A stretch of DNA of 64,000 bases from Magnetofaba australis IT-1 (GCF_002109495.1 NZ_LVJN01000021.1:310001-374000), one strand, 5' to 3'. Counted from the stretch's first letter, positions 33,267 through 42,506 are shown. The notes: generated by a model from the letters alone, not told the origin. Translations and numbers: made by a program.

Positions 33267-35417
33267 ATGTCGGACCATCTGTGTATCGGAACCTACTGGC
33301 GCTGGGAGCGCGATGAGACGGATCACATCGTCACCATCACCGCCGATGCGCCGGACGCGGGCGCCAACACGCTCTCCAAGGCGTCCATTGAGGAGCTCAA
33401 CGCGATTCTAGCGGAGCTGGAGGACGCCTCCATCGCCGGGGTGATCTTCCGTTCGGCGAAACCGGCGGGCTTCATCGCCGGAGCGGACGTGAGCGCCTTC
33501 GGCCAACTGCGCACAGAGCGCGAGGCGTTGCCATTGATCCAGGAGGGGCAGGCGTTGATGGATCGCATCGACCGCTTCCCCCACCCCACCCTGGCGCTGA
33601 TTCACGGCCACTGCTTAGGCGGCGGCCTGGAGCTGGCGCTGGCGTGCCGCTATCGGGTGCTGCGCGATGACGCCGCCACCCGGGTGGGACTGCCAGAGAT
33701 CAAACTGGGAATCTTCCCCGGCTTTGGCGGCAGTTGGCGTCTGCCGCGTCTGATCGGCCACGTCCCGGCGATGTCGCTGATGCTGGCCGGGGCCACAGTG
33801 GATGCGCGCAAGGCCAAACGGCTGGGGCTGGCGGATGTAATCACCCCCGAGCGGCTGGAACAGCGCGCCGCCCACGATCTGCTGCAGCGGGCGCCGCAGC
33901 CGCGTCGCGCCGGATGGCTGGCGCGTCTGCCGGGGGTGTGGCCGCTGCGCACATGGGTGGCGGCGGCGCTGCGCGGACAGGTGCGCGACAAGGCCAACCC
34001 GTCCCACTACCCCGCCCCCTACGCCCTGATCGAACACTGGGCCCATGGGGTGAGCGATTCCACCACAGCGCAACCGCGCGAAGCCGAGCAGGTGGCGCAT
34101 CTGCTGGTCTCCCCCGCTGCGCGCAGCTTGACCCGTCTGTTCTTCCTGCGCGAACGCATGAAGAAGTTGGGCAAGAACGACGCCCCGGCGCCGCGCCATG
34201 TGCATGTGGTGGGCGACGGCGTGATGGGTCGCGGCATCGCCTCCTGGTGCGCTTTGAACGGTCTGCGGGTGAGCCTCCAGGGGCTCGACCCCAAACTGCT
34301 GGGCCGCGCGGTGGCGGAGACCGCCAAACTGGCCAAACGCAAACTGAAAGATCCGCGCCGGGTGCAACAGGTGCTTGACCGCCTGATCCCCGATCCGCGC
34401 GGCGACGGCGCGGCCCGCGCCGACATCGTCATCGAAGCGATCTTCGAGAACCAGGCGGCCAAACGCGAACTGTTCGCCCAGTTGGAGCCGAAGATGCGCC
34501 CCGACGCCGTGCTGGCCAGCAACACCTCGGCGATCCCGCTACAGGAGTTGGCCAAGGGGTTGATCGACCCCACGCGGCTGGTGGGGCTGCACTTCTTCAA
34601 CCCGGTGGCGCGCATGCCGTTGATCGAGGTGGTGCGCGGCCCGCAGAGCAGCGACGAAGCCATCGCCCGCGCGCTGCGTTTCGCCGTCACAGTGGACAAA
34701 CTGCCGCTGCCGGTGACCAGCAGCCCGGGATTCCTGGTCAATCGCGCCCTCATGCCCTACATGCTCGAAGCGGTGCGCATGATGGACGAGGGCATCGACA
34801 CCCGCTGCATCGACCAGGCGGCGCTGGCCTTCGGCATGCCCATGGGGCCGCTGCGTCTGGCCGACACGGTGGGGCTGGATGTGTGCCTGTCGGTGGCCGA
34901 AGAGCTGGCCCCGACGCTGAAACTGGAGATCCCCGCACGCTTGCGGGTGATGGTGGCCGACGGCCTGTTGGGCGAGAAGAGCGGCCAGGGCTTCTATCAG
35001 TACGCCGCCGCCAGTGAACCCCGCGCCAGCGAGCGCGGCCAGTGGGTGGACGGTCCGCTGCACCAACGCCTGATGGCGCCGCTGCTCAATGAAGTGGCCG
35101 CGTGTCTGGCTGAAGGGGTGGTGGAAGACCCCGACATGGCCGACGCCGGTATGGTGTTCGGAACCGGTTTCGCGCCGCACCTGGGCGGCCCCATGCGCTA
35201 TGCGGCGCAGTTGGGCGAGTCGGAGTTGGCGGCGCGCTTCGACGCATTGGAGCGCGCCCACGGTCCGCGTCTGGCCATGCACGGCGGCTGGAGCGATGCG
35301 ACTCTCATCGATTGGCTACAACAGCAGGAGACGACTCATGCTGTGGCGACATCACAACGACATTCTCCCCAAGGGGGAGGCGACCACCCTGTCGGCGCTG
35401 TTCCGCGCGCGTGTTGA
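33267..35417 (+). CDS. Fused enoyl-CoA hydratase / 3-hydroxyacyl-CoA dehydrogenase (FadJ/FadB-like alpha subunit)
   Basis: A 716-residue bifunctional protein. Hydratase half (about 1-200): HGHCLGGGLELALACR and GLPEIKLGIFPGFGG supply the oxyanion hole and two Glu. Dehydrogenase half (from about 310): NAD loop HVVGDGVMGRGIASW, catalytic His in GLHFFNPVARMPLIEVV, and the C-terminal domain GFLVNRALMPYMLEA. Carries out steps two and three of beta-oxidation. ATG 33267 has GGGAGA at 7 nt. The reading frame extends 80 nt into the next gene, so the last 26 or so residues are of low-complexity, probably non-homologous sequence; a former stop may have been lost. Confidence 0.93.
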   Translation: MSDHLCIGTYWRWERDETDHIVTITADAPDAGANTLSKASIEELNAILAELEDASIAGVIFRSAKPAGFIAGADVSAFGQLRTEREALPLIQEGQALMDRIDRFPHPTLALIHGHCLGGGLELALACRYRVLRDDAATRVGLPEIKLGIFPGFGGSWRLPRLIGHVPAMSLMLAGATVDARKAKRLGLADVITPERLEQRAAHDLLQRAPQPRRAGWLARLPGVWPLRTWVAAALRGQVRDKANPSHYPAPYALIEHWAHGVSDSTTAQPREAEQVAHLLVSPAARSLTRLFFLRERMKKLGKNDAPAPRHVHVVGDGVMGRGIASWCALNGLRVSLQGLDPKLLGRAVAETAKLAKRKLKDPRRVQQVLDRLIPDPRGDGAARADIVIEAIFENQAAKRELFAQLEPKMRPDAVLASNTSAIPLQELAKGLIDPTRLVGLHFFNPVARMPLIEVVRGPQSSDEAIARALRFAVTVDKLPLPVTSSPGFLVNRALMPYMLEAVRMMDEGIDTRCIDQAALAFGMPMGPLRLADTVGLDVCLSVAEELAPTLKLEIPARLRVMVADGLLGEKSGQGFYQYAAASEPRASERGQWVDGPLHQRLMAPLLNEVAACLAEGVVEDPDMADAGMVFGTGFAPHLGGPMRYAAQLGESELAARFDALERAHGPRLAMHGGWSDATLIDWLQQQETTHAVATSQRHSPQGGGDHPVGAVPRAC

Positions 35418-37164
35418 ACACAGCCCCGACGCCCCCGCCTATCGTCAGTATGACGCCGAGCGGGGCGAGTGGCTGCGCTTCACCTGGCGGCAAACCGCCG
35501 ATGACGTGGCGCGCTGGCGCGCCGGACTGCGCAAACTGGGGCTCAAACAGGGCCAACGGGTGGCGATTCAACTGCACAATCGCCGCGAGTGGGCGCTGTT
35601 CGACCAGGCGGCGTTGAGTCTGGGATTGATCACCGTGCCGCTGTATGCGCAGGATCGCCCGGAGTCGGCGCGCCATGTGCTCAGCGACTCCGGCGCCCGC
35701 GCCCTACTCACTGAGAACGTGCTGCTGTGGCGCGAGATCAAACAAAGCGGCGACCTGCCGCGCGCGCTGCAGCATGTGCTGATTCTGCAAGGCGGCATGG
35801 GGGAGGCCCGCAAAGACGCCCGCGTGCAGGCGGTGGAAACGTGGCTGCCGGAGCAGGGCGACCCGTGGCCGTTCGATGAACCGGACATGCACGCCGACTC
35901 CCTGGCCACCATCACCTACACCTCCGGCTCCACCGGTCCGGCCAAAGGGGTGATGTTGACCCATGGCAACATTCTGGCCGACGTCTACGCGGCGGTTTCG
36001 CGCATCGAGGCCTACCCGGAGGACTGCTTCCTGTCGTTCCTGCCGCTCTCCCATGCGCTGGAGCGCACCGCTGGTTACTACCTGCCGATGCTGGCGGGCA
36101 GCGAAGTGGCGTATGCGCGCAGCATCGCCGACCTGCCCGAGGATCTGCGCACGGTGCGCCCCACGGTGCTGATCTCGGCGCCGCGCATCTTCGAGCGCAT
36201 TCACCGGCGTGTGATGGAGAAGCTGTCCCACGCCGCCCCGTGGCGCGCCAAACTGCTGAATCTGGCGGTGGCGAGCGGCTGGGACCACTTTCAACACCAA
36301 CAACATCGCGCCCGCTGGAGCTGGCGCGAAACCCTGTGGCCGCTGCTGCGCGCCCTGGCGGCGCGGCCGCTGCTGGCGCGGTTGGGCGGACGGCTGCGGG
36401 TGGCGGTCTCCGGCGGCGCCCCGCTCTCTCCAGAGATCTCCCACTTCTTCCTGGGGCTGGGGCTGCCGCTGGTGCAGGGCTATGGTCTCACCGAAACCGC
36501 GCCGGTGGTGAGCGTCAACACCCTGGAGGATAACGCGCCGGAGACCGTGGGCGCGCCGCTGCCGGGCATCGACGCCCGCACCGACGAAAAAGGCGAACTG
36601 TGCGTGCGCGGCCCCAACGTGATGCGCGGCTACTGGCGCAATCCCCTGGCCACCAAACAGGCCATCGACGCCGAAGGGTGGTACCACACCGGCGATCTGG
36701 CGGAGTTGGACGCACACGGCCACATCCGTCTGGTGGGGCGCCTGAAAGAGATTCTGGTGATGGCCAATGGGCGCAAAGTGGCCCCCGGCGACGTGGAGAG
36801 CGCCATTGAGCGCGACCCGCTGTTTGCCCAGACCCTTCTCATCGGCGAGGGTCGCCCCTATCTGGCGCTGCTGGCGACGCTGGATGAGAGCGCCTGGCGC
36901 AAACTGGCGCAGGAGCAGGGGTTGGATCCCAATCAACCGGCGGCGCTGGCCGATGGCCGCATCGAGGGGCTGTGCATCAAGCGCATGAACGCGCAACTGG
37001 CCGCCTTCCCCGCTTATGTGACCATCCGCCGCGCCCATCTAACCTTCGAGCCGTGGAGCGTGGAGAATGGACTGATCACCCCCACGTTGAAGATCAAACG
37101 CCACGCCATTGTGGAACGCTATGGGCGGCAGATCGACGCCCTCTACCGCGGCCACGAGGCGTAA
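35338..37164 (+). CDS. AMP-dependent long-chain acyl-CoA synthetase
   Basis: A 608-residue adenylate-forming enzyme. Phosphate loop TYTSGSTGPAKGVMLTHGN at about 193-211, then YGLTETAPVVS, YHTGDLAELDAHGHIRLVGRLKE and the C-terminal lysine region NGRKVAPGDVE. Length and FLPLSHALERT place it with long-chain fatty-acyl-CoA synthetases. It activates fatty acids for the pathway encoded by the upstream genes. AGGAG lies 7 nt before ATG 35338, which is inside the end of the preceding gene (80-nt overlap). A hairpin 28 nt after the stop probably ends the operon. Confidence 0.93.
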   Translation: MLWRHHNDILPKGEATTLSALFRARVEHSPDAPAYRQYDAERGEWLRFTWRQTADDVARWRAGLRKLGLKQGQRVAIQLHNRREWALFDQAALSLGLITVPLYAQDRPESARHVLSDSGARALLTENVLLWREIKQSGDLPRALQHVLILQGGMGEARKDARVQAVETWLPEQGDPWPFDEPDMHADSLATITYTSGSTGPAKGVMLTHGNILADVYAAVSRIEAYPEDCFLSFLPLSHALERTAGYYLPMLAGSEVAYARSIADLPEDLRTVRPTVLISAPRIFERIHRRVMEKLSHAAPWRAKLLNLAVASGWDHFQHQQHRARWSWRETLWPLLRALAARPLLARLGGRLRVAVSGGAPLSPEISHFFLGLGLPLVQGYGLTETAPVVSVNTLEDNAPETVGAPLPGIDARTDEKGELCVRGPNVMRGYWRNPLATKQAIDAEGWYHTGDLAELDAHGHIRLVGRLKEILVMANGRKVAPGDVESAIERDPLFAQTLLIGEGRPYLALLATLDESAWRKLAQEQGLDPNQPAALADGRIEGLCIKRMNAQLAAFPAYVTIRRAHLTFEPWSVENGLITPTLKIKRHAIVERYGRQIDALYRGHEA

Positions 37165-37191
37165 CCTACTAGAACAGTATGCATCTTTTGC

Positions 37192-37223
37192 CAGACCGCG
37201 ACGCCCAATGGCGTTGCGGTCTG
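37192..37223 (+). terminator. Probable terminator hairpin after the beta-oxidation operon
   Basis: Stem CAGACCGCGACGCC / GGCGTTGCGGTCTG with one G-U pair and a 4-nt CAAT loop, followed by TGCATTTGC. The stem is strong; the T-tract is poor. Confidence 0.6.
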
Positions 37224-37304
37224 TGCATTTGCAACCATCACCCCATAACGCCAAACGCCGCATCGCGCCGCGCCAGCCAGCTATTGTGCGACAAAATAGC
37301 GGTC

Positions 37305-37350
37305 ATGGGTCGGCCCGCTGGGTTCGATAAGAACCCATCAAGGGACCCAT
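37305..37350 (+). promoter_or_regulatory. Nested inverted repeats in the leader of a sensor kinase gene
   Basis: Inner stem TGGGTTC-GATAA-GAACCCA nested inside outer arms ATGGGTC / GACCCAT. It ends 77 nt before the kinase start at 37427. Could be an RNA structure or a double operator. Confidence 0.4.
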
Positions 37351-37426
37351 TGGATTGTCGCCCTCGACCAGCCTATTGCAATTGGCCGGTTGGCGCGACC
37401 TGACGTTTGGTTGATTGAATTTGGTG

Positions 37427-39601
37427 ATGCAACCCTCTCTTCGCATACGGCGCGGCGTGCGCCTGTTTACCGGACTGCGCGCGCAGATGCTGGCGCTGGG
37501 CCTGTTGGCCCTCATCGCCCTGCCCTGGCTGGGCGCATCGCTGGGCCGCGCGCTGCTGGGCGAAGCGGCGCAGGCGCAGACCCACAACGCCCTGAGCGTG
37601 GCCAATGGGGTGGCCCAGTTCCTGACCGGTCGCCCGGAGCTGCTGGATCCCTCCCTGGATCCGGCGTTGCAGGCCCTCGAAGAGATCGTGGTGAGCCGCG
37701 CGCGCCTGATCGAACACGCCGTGCGCCTGGATGGCAAATCCCAGGAGTGGGCCGACCTCATGGGCTTCGCCGACCGCCATCAACTGAGCAAAATCGACCC
37801 CGCCCTGAAAGATCCGCCGGACTTTCAATCGCTGTTTGCCGCCAATGAGGAGTTCCTCTACGCCCTGCTCATCGCCCGCGACAAGCACATCGTCTACCGC
37901 GACCGCAACGGTCTGCGCCTATACCGCTCCGACCATCTGCGCATTGAACTGATCGACGCCGAAGGCAGTGCGCATCACTACGCCATCTCCCCCACCAAAG
38001 CGGGCTGGATCAACGCCCACCTGCTCAAGGGCGACCCCCTGGATGGCTTGCCGGATCGCCCAGAGATTCGCATCAAAGGGATGTGGAAGGAGCAGGGCGA
38101 CGGCTTTTTGGTGGAGCTGCGCATCCCCCGCGACATGCTCGGCCCCAAACTGGAGGCGACCCTCTCCCTGGGCGATGTGGATGAGGCGGATGCGGAGAAC
38201 CCGCGCGTGACCCTGCTCAACGCGCGCCACAGCGCGCAACCGGGCAAACCCGCATCGCCCCCCTCTGCCAAGGAGAAGCCTCTCGATGACTCCCGCGGCA
38301 AAGCGCTCAGCGCGCTGCTGGGCGGCTTTCGATCGTTTGCCGGGCAGATGGTGATCGTGGATAAGACCGGACGGGAGTTGGCGCGCCTGGGCGCTCCTGG
38401 CAAGGATGATGGCATGCAGCAAACGCGCTTCTGGACCCCCTGGGCGCATCGTCTGCTGCCAACAGCGCCGCAGGACGCCAATGCACAGGCGTTGGCGCGT
38501 CCGGTGATGGCGGCGCAATTGACCCAGCCGCAAGCGGTCTGGAGCAGAGACGATCCTCTGCGCGCGCCGGTGGCGCGGGCGGCGGCGCCGGTGCGCCATG
38601 GGGATTCGACGCTGGGGGCGGTGTGGGTGGAGACGCCCCTGGATGGGCTGCAACGCGCGCTGGAGCGCAGCGCAGCAGGGCTGCTGGGCGCTCTATTGAG
38701 CCTGATGGCGGCGTTGGCCATATGGATGGGGTGGTTGGGGCTCGCCTTCGCCCGACGCGTGATTCTGCTGCGCGATCAACTGCATGAGGCGCTGGACCCC
38801 GACGCCCGCGTGCTGGCGGCGCCGACTCCGGCGCGGGCGCCGGATGAACTGGGGGATCTGTCGCGCGCATTCACCCTGATTCTGGTGCGCCTGGATGAGC
38901 ACAATCGTTATCTGGCGGGATTGGCGGATCGACTGCTCAACCACATGTACGCGCCCCTGGCCAGCGCCCGCGCGGCGCTGCAACCGCTCCAGGACGAACA
39001 GGCCGCCGCCGACCAAAACGCCGCGCAAGCCGCCGCGCAAGCGCTGCAGGCGTTGGGGCCGCTGGAGACGTTGTATACCGCGCTACATCAGTCGCGGGAG
39101 TTGGACCGCGCCCTGGCCGAAAACGATGACGCGCCATTCGATCTCACCTTTGCCTTGAGCGGCGGCGTCAACTCCCTCAAGCAGCGCTATCCCGAGGCCG
39201 ACTTCTCCCTCGAGCGGCCGACCGATCCGGTGATGGTGATGGGGGTGCAGAGCGCGGTGGCGCTGATGTGTGAAAAGGTGCTGGAGAACGCCGCCCAGTA
39301 CGCCGAACCGGGCAGCACCATCCGCGTGGAGCTGGCGCGCCAGGGCGGCATGGCGGTGATGACGACGCGCAATCTCGGCCCCGCTCTGCCCACGCAGATG
39401 GGCGATAGACTGTTCGACGCCATGGTCAGCGTGCCGCCCGAGGGAACCCAGCCACCCGCCGATGGCCTATGGCGCCCTGGTCTGGGCCTCTCTCTGGCGC
39501 GGCGCATCGCATCGCGACATCATGGCGAAATTATCGCGCAGAGCCTCGACGCTCCCAGCGGCGTGCTGGTGACCATTCGTCTGCCGTTGGCGCCAATCTG
39601 A
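37427..39601 (+). CDS. Membrane sensor histidine kinase with degenerate H-box (dedicated-sortase-system-like layout)
   Basis: A 724-residue protein. TM1 at about 20-42, a periplasmic region of about 380 residues, TM2 at about 420-440 (LLGALLSLMAALAIWMGWLG), a HAMP-like linker (APDELGDLSRAFTLIL), then a kinase core. The N-box is EKVLENAAQYAEPGS and the G-box GLGLSLARRIASRHHG. The phospho-His box, usually SHELRTPL, reads NHMYAPLA around His506: the following Glu is gone and one residue is missing. The layout resembles kinases of the proteobacterial dedicated sortase system, but no sortase or response regulator is adjacent. Autophosphorylation is therefore doubtful. ATG 37427 lacks a clear ribosome site. 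Confidence 0.8.
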   Translation: MQPSLRIRRGVRLFTGLRAQMLALGLLALIALPWLGASLGRALLGEAAQAQTHNALSVANGVAQFLTGRPELLDPSLDPALQALEEIVVSRARLIEHAVRLDGKSQEWADLMGFADRHQLSKIDPALKDPPDFQSLFAANEEFLYALLIARDKHIVYRDRNGLRLYRSDHLRIELIDAEGSAHHYAISPTKAGWINAHLLKGDPLDGLPDRPEIRIKGMWKEQGDGFLVELRIPRDMLGPKLEATLSLGDVDEADAENPRVTLLNARHSAQPGKPASPPSAKEKPLDDSRGKALSALLGGFRSFAGQMVIVDKTGRELARLGAPGKDDGMQQTRFWTPWAHRLLPTAPQDANAQALARPVMAAQLTQPQAVWSRDDPLRAPVARAAAPVRHGDSTLGAVWVETPLDGLQRALERSAAGLLGALLSLMAALAIWMGWLGLAFARRVILLRDQLHEALDPDARVLAAPTPARAPDELGDLSRAFTLILVRLDEHNRYLAGLADRLLNHMYAPLASARAALQPLQDEQAAADQNAAQAAAQALQALGPLETLYTALHQSRELDRALAENDDAPFDLTFALSGGVNSLKQRYPEADFSLERPTDPVMVMGVQSAVALMCEKVLENAAQYAEPGSTIRVELARQGGMAVMTTRNLGPALPTQMGDRLFDAMVSVPPEGTQPPADGLWRPGLGLSLARRIASRHHGEIIAQSLDAPSGVLVTIRLPLAPI

Positions 39602-39641
39602 CGGGCGCGTGCTGGCGAACCCGCACGCCAGACGCGGGGAA

Positions 39642-39833
39642 TTACAGCGGCGCCTTGTCCACCGCATCGGCGGCGGAGTCGATGGAGTCATGCATCTTCT
39701 CCCCCACCACCGGCACAATGGAGGCCACCCCGCCCACCACCCGCATGGGCGCGCTCACCACCTTGGTGAAAAAACAGCCCGACAGCAGAACGCTGATCAA
39801 CACAATCCCCGCAAGACCCGAAACTCGCCGCAT
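39642..39833 (-). CDS. Small lipoprotein
   Basis: A 63-residue precursor. A lipoprotein signal with lipobox LLSGC, acylated Cys near residue 18, then FFTKVVSAPMRVVGGVASIVPVVG and an acidic tail. No Asp at +2, so outer-membrane sorting is expected. I recall similar short lipoproteins in proteobacteria but no function. AGAGAA precedes ATG 39833; longer versions of the frame lack a proper signal. Convergent with the kinase gene. Confidence 0.75.
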   Translation of the reverse strand: MRRVSGLAGIVLISVLLSGCFFTKVVSAPMRVVGGVASIVPVVGEKMHDSIDSAADAVDKAPL

Positions 39834-40034
39834 TGGCTTCTCTTTCCGATGTTTTTCCTGCTGAAAACAATGAATCCGGCCCACGAATTGTAGACCGTGT
39901 GGTAAACACGCGCCACACGTGTTGCGAAATTGTTGCATTTACGCACTACCGAACGTGACAAAGTGTTATATAATGTGGCGTCCGCAGGCTTATTATGACT
40001 GCGATTCAATCAATTATGCGCTTTGGATATCCCA

Positions 40035-40502
40035 ATGAATACAGAACTCTATGATGAGCTGGCCGCGACATCCCTGTTCGAAGGCCTGGAAGACGTCACC
40101 CTTGAGCGCGTCGCCTCCTTTAGCGCCGTGCGCCGCTTTACTGATGGCCAAAAGGTGCTCTCGGAGCACGCCGACGACGGCTATCGCACCCTCTATCTGC
40201 TACGCGAAGGCCGCTTGAACCTGGCCAAAGCGCCCTCGGCAGAGCAGTTCGACTCGCCGGTCAATCTGGCCACCATCGATGAAGAGGTGTATGGCGAGGT
40301 GAGCTGGCTGTTGGGCCGCAGACCCTCGGCGGAGCTGACCAGCATCGGCGATTCACGCTTGTTGGTGGTGGATGGCGAAGAGCTGTTTGCGCTGTGCGAA
40401 GAGGATCCCAGCGTGGGCTTTCTGATCATGTTTCGTCTGGCCTCCATGCTCTCCATGCGCCTGGTCAACGCCACCCAACAGGCTGCGCAACAAAGCGCTT
40501 GA
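40035..40502 (+). CDS. Stand-alone cyclic-nucleotide-binding-domain protein, copy 1
   Basis: A 155-residue protein made of one cNMP-binding beta roll (FEGLEDVTLERVASFS, TLYLLREGRLNLAK, VYGEVSWLLGRRPSAELTSI) and a C-terminal helix. No HTH follows, so it is not a Crp-type regulator. The phosphate-binding cassette is weak (EVSWLLGRRPSAEL; a normal GELALL..RAA core is recognisable only in outline). Likely a small cytoplasmic regulatory or scaffolding protein. A paralogue lies 87 nt downstream in the same direction, sharing LVVDGEELFALCEE-type sequence. Confidence 0.75.
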   Translation: MNTELYDELAATSLFEGLEDVTLERVASFSAVRRFTDGQKVLSEHADDGYRTLYLLREGRLNLAKAPSAEQFDSPVNLATIDEEVYGEVSWLLGRRPSAELTSIGDSRLLVVDGEELFALCEEDPSVGFLIMFRLASMLSMRLVNATQQAAQQSA

Positions 40503-40589
40503 CGCACTGCGCCCGGATATGATGCCCTGCATTAGTCAGGGAGGCGCCAGTTGCGTCACTCGACCGTAGAAGCGGATGGAAAAAACACC

Positions 40590-41081
40590 ATGACCAGCCT
40601 AGATGTATTGCGCTGCGTGCGCCTGTTTCGTGATCTGGATAACGCGATTCTCGATGAGATCGCCACATTCAGTGAAATCCGCAGCTACGCCCACGGCGAC
40701 GCCATTCTCAGCGAAAGCAATCCACCGCCGACCCGGGATATCTATCTGCACCTGGAGGGCTCCATCGGCGTGAGCAAACGCGCCGTGGTGGGACAGACCC
40801 TCAAGGACGTGGACATCCAGGCCATCGATAACGAGGTGTATGGCGAAGTGGGCTGGTTCCTGGGCGTGGCGCCCTCCGCCGACGTCATCAGCCACGGCGC
40901 CAGCAACTTTCTGGTGGTCGATGGGCAGAAGCTGTTCGCCCTGTGCGAAGCCCACCCCCAGGTGGGCCAGCAGATCTACTTCCGCCTCGCCTCGGTGTTG
41001 GCCCAACGCCTGGCCTTCAACACCAAAAATCTGGCCAGCAAAAGCGTCATCGTACGCGACTGCCAAGAGCCCATCAGCTAA
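40590..41081 (+). CDS. Stand-alone cyclic-nucleotide-binding-domain protein, copy 2
   Basis: A 163-residue paralogue of the preceding gene: VYGEVGWFLGVAPSADVISHG, FLVVDGQKLFALCEAHPQVG and FRLASVLAQRLAFNT align with the first copy. It also lacks a DNA-binding domain. The tandem arrangement suggests gene duplication and perhaps a heterodimer. ATG 40590 is chosen; an upstream in-frame start at 40551 has no support. Signal bound is unknown. Confidence 0.75.
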   Translation: MTSLDVLRCVRLFRDLDNAILDEIATFSEIRSYAHGDAILSESNPPPTRDIYLHLEGSIGVSKRAVVGQTLKDVDIQAIDNEVYGEVGWFLGVAPSADVISHGASNFLVVDGQKLFALCEAHPQVGQQIYFRLASVLAQRLAFNTKNLASKSVIVRDCQEPIS

Positions 41082-41431
41082 TCCAGACCCCTGCCACAAC
41101 CCGCCAAAGCCCCCTCCGTCACGACTTTGTCGCCTGCTTTTCACGCCATGCGCGCTTCGGCGCGCGCGCGCAAAATCCCTCCTATCGTTGCTAAGGCGCC
41201 TACCTTGTTAGCTTTCCTGACAAATTCGCGCTTTGGAAATCACGCCGAATAAATTAAACTGTTGCTTATATAAGTCATCAGTGAACGCTATCCTGGTTAA
41301 CGGGAGCAGCCAAACGACGCGCAATCCTCTGCTCGGCGGGAGGCGAACCCTATCTCGTCGGTCGCTTTGAGGCGATCCGAAACCCCTGCGCCGCTCTGCT
41401 TGCAGGTCGGCGATTGACAAGGAGAAGCTTT
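41082..41431. other. Intergenic region before the TRAP transporter operon
   Basis: No gene seen in 350 nt. A GCGCGC-TTCG-GCGCGC stem with a UUCG loop at 41150-41165 follows the cNMP-domain gene and may terminate it. The AT-richer stretch 41205-41290 is the likely promoter region for the transporter. Nothing else is recognised. Confidence 0.4.
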
Positions 41432-42403
41432 ATGAACAGACGTCTGTTAGCCCTGTTTGTCGGCGGCGCGGCCCTGGCGGTGGGCATGACCGCACAACCT
41501 CAAGAGGCGCTGGCCAAGCGCATCACCTTCAGCGGCGGCCCAGCGGGCGGCACCTTCCAGGTGGTGGCCAACGCGGTGCAAGTCTACAAACCCATCAAAG
41601 AGTTGGATGGCTATAAGGTCAAAGCGCAATCCTCCGCCGGTTCGGTGGAGAACCTGCGCAAAGTGGACGCCGGACGCGCCGACTTCGGCGTGGTCTACTC
41701 CGGCCACGTCTATCTGGGCCGCAACGGCAAGCTCAAGAACGATGCCAAGAAGTATGAAAACGTGATGGCGGTGGCCTATCTGTATGGCGCCCCCGCGCAG
41801 TTGGTGGTGCGTAAAGGCTCTGGCATCTCCAGCGCCTCCGATCTGGTGGGCAAAAAAGTGGGCGTGGGCAACGCTGGCTCCGGCGCCTTCGCCAACGCCG
41901 AGCTGTTCTTCAGCCACATGGGCGTGTGGGACAAGATGGAGCGCAACGCCATGGGCTACAATGACGCCGCCCAGGCCTTCGGCAACAATCAATTGGACGC
42001 CTTCTGGCTGTTCACCGCCTTCCCCAGCGGCGCGGTGATCATGGCCGCGCAGACCAATGACATCGACCTGGTGGACCTCGGCGCCGACGCCGAAAAGAGC
42101 GGCTTCTTCAAAGAGTACCCCTACTTCAGCAAACTCGCGGTGCCGGCCGGGACCTATCGCGGCGTCGATAAAACTACGCCGTCGTTCCAAGACTCCGCGC
42201 TGTGGGTGGCCAACGCCAACACCCCGGCGGATCTGGTCTACAAAATGCTGTCGGTGATCTACACCGATAAGGGCTTGGCGCACATGCGCAGCCAGAAGAA
42301 GACCTTCAAAGAGATGAGCATCCAGACCGGCGTCAACGGCATCGTCACCCCGATGCACCCCGGCGCCGAGAAGTTCTGGCGTGAAAAGGGCATGCTCAAA
42401 TAA
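41432..42403 (+). CDS. TAXI-family TRAP transporter solute-binding protein
   Basis: A 323-residue precursor. Sec signal peptide over about the first 28 residues (LLALFVGGAALAVGMTA..ALA). The mature part starts with RITFSGGPAGGTFQVVANAV, the typical TAXI start, and contains QSSAGSVENLRKVDAGRADF, GVGNAGSGAFANAELFF and DAFWLFTAFPSGAV. It binds a substrate in the periplasm for the fused permease encoded 104 nt downstream. TAXI proteins commonly bind carboxylates such as glutamate or 2-oxo acids, but the ligand is unknown here. AAGGAG lies 7 nt before ATG 41432. Confidence 0.93.
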   Translation: MNRRLLALFVGGAALAVGMTAQPQEALAKRITFSGGPAGGTFQVVANAVQVYKPIKELDGYKVKAQSSAGSVENLRKVDAGRADFGVVYSGHVYLGRNGKLKNDAKKYENVMAVAYLYGAPAQLVVRKGSGISSASDLVGKKVGVGNAGSGAFANAELFFSHMGVWDKMERNAMGYNDAAQAFGNNQLDAFWLFTAFPSGAVIMAAQTNDIDLVDLGADAEKSGFFKEYPYFSKLAVPAGTYRGVDKTTPSFQDSALWVANANTPADLVYKMLSVIYTDKGLAHMRSQKKTFKEMSIQTGVNGIVTPMHPGAEKFWREKGMLK

Positions 42404-42439
42404 TCCGCACACACTTCGCACCTGACCACTGAGGCGACA

Positions 42440-42473
42440 GCCAGAGCGGCGCGCGCAACGCGCCCGCTCTGGC
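42440..42473 (+). promoter_or_regulatory. Hairpin between binding-protein and permease genes
   Basis: GCCAGAGCGG pairs with CCGCTCTGGC, and an inner CGCG/CGCG extends the stem. Such stems commonly stabilise the upstream message or attenuate read-through, giving more binding protein than permease. Confidence 0.55.
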
Positions 42474-42506
42474 CGTGCGCCCTGCCCCTGTTTAAAGAGG
42501 CGGACC

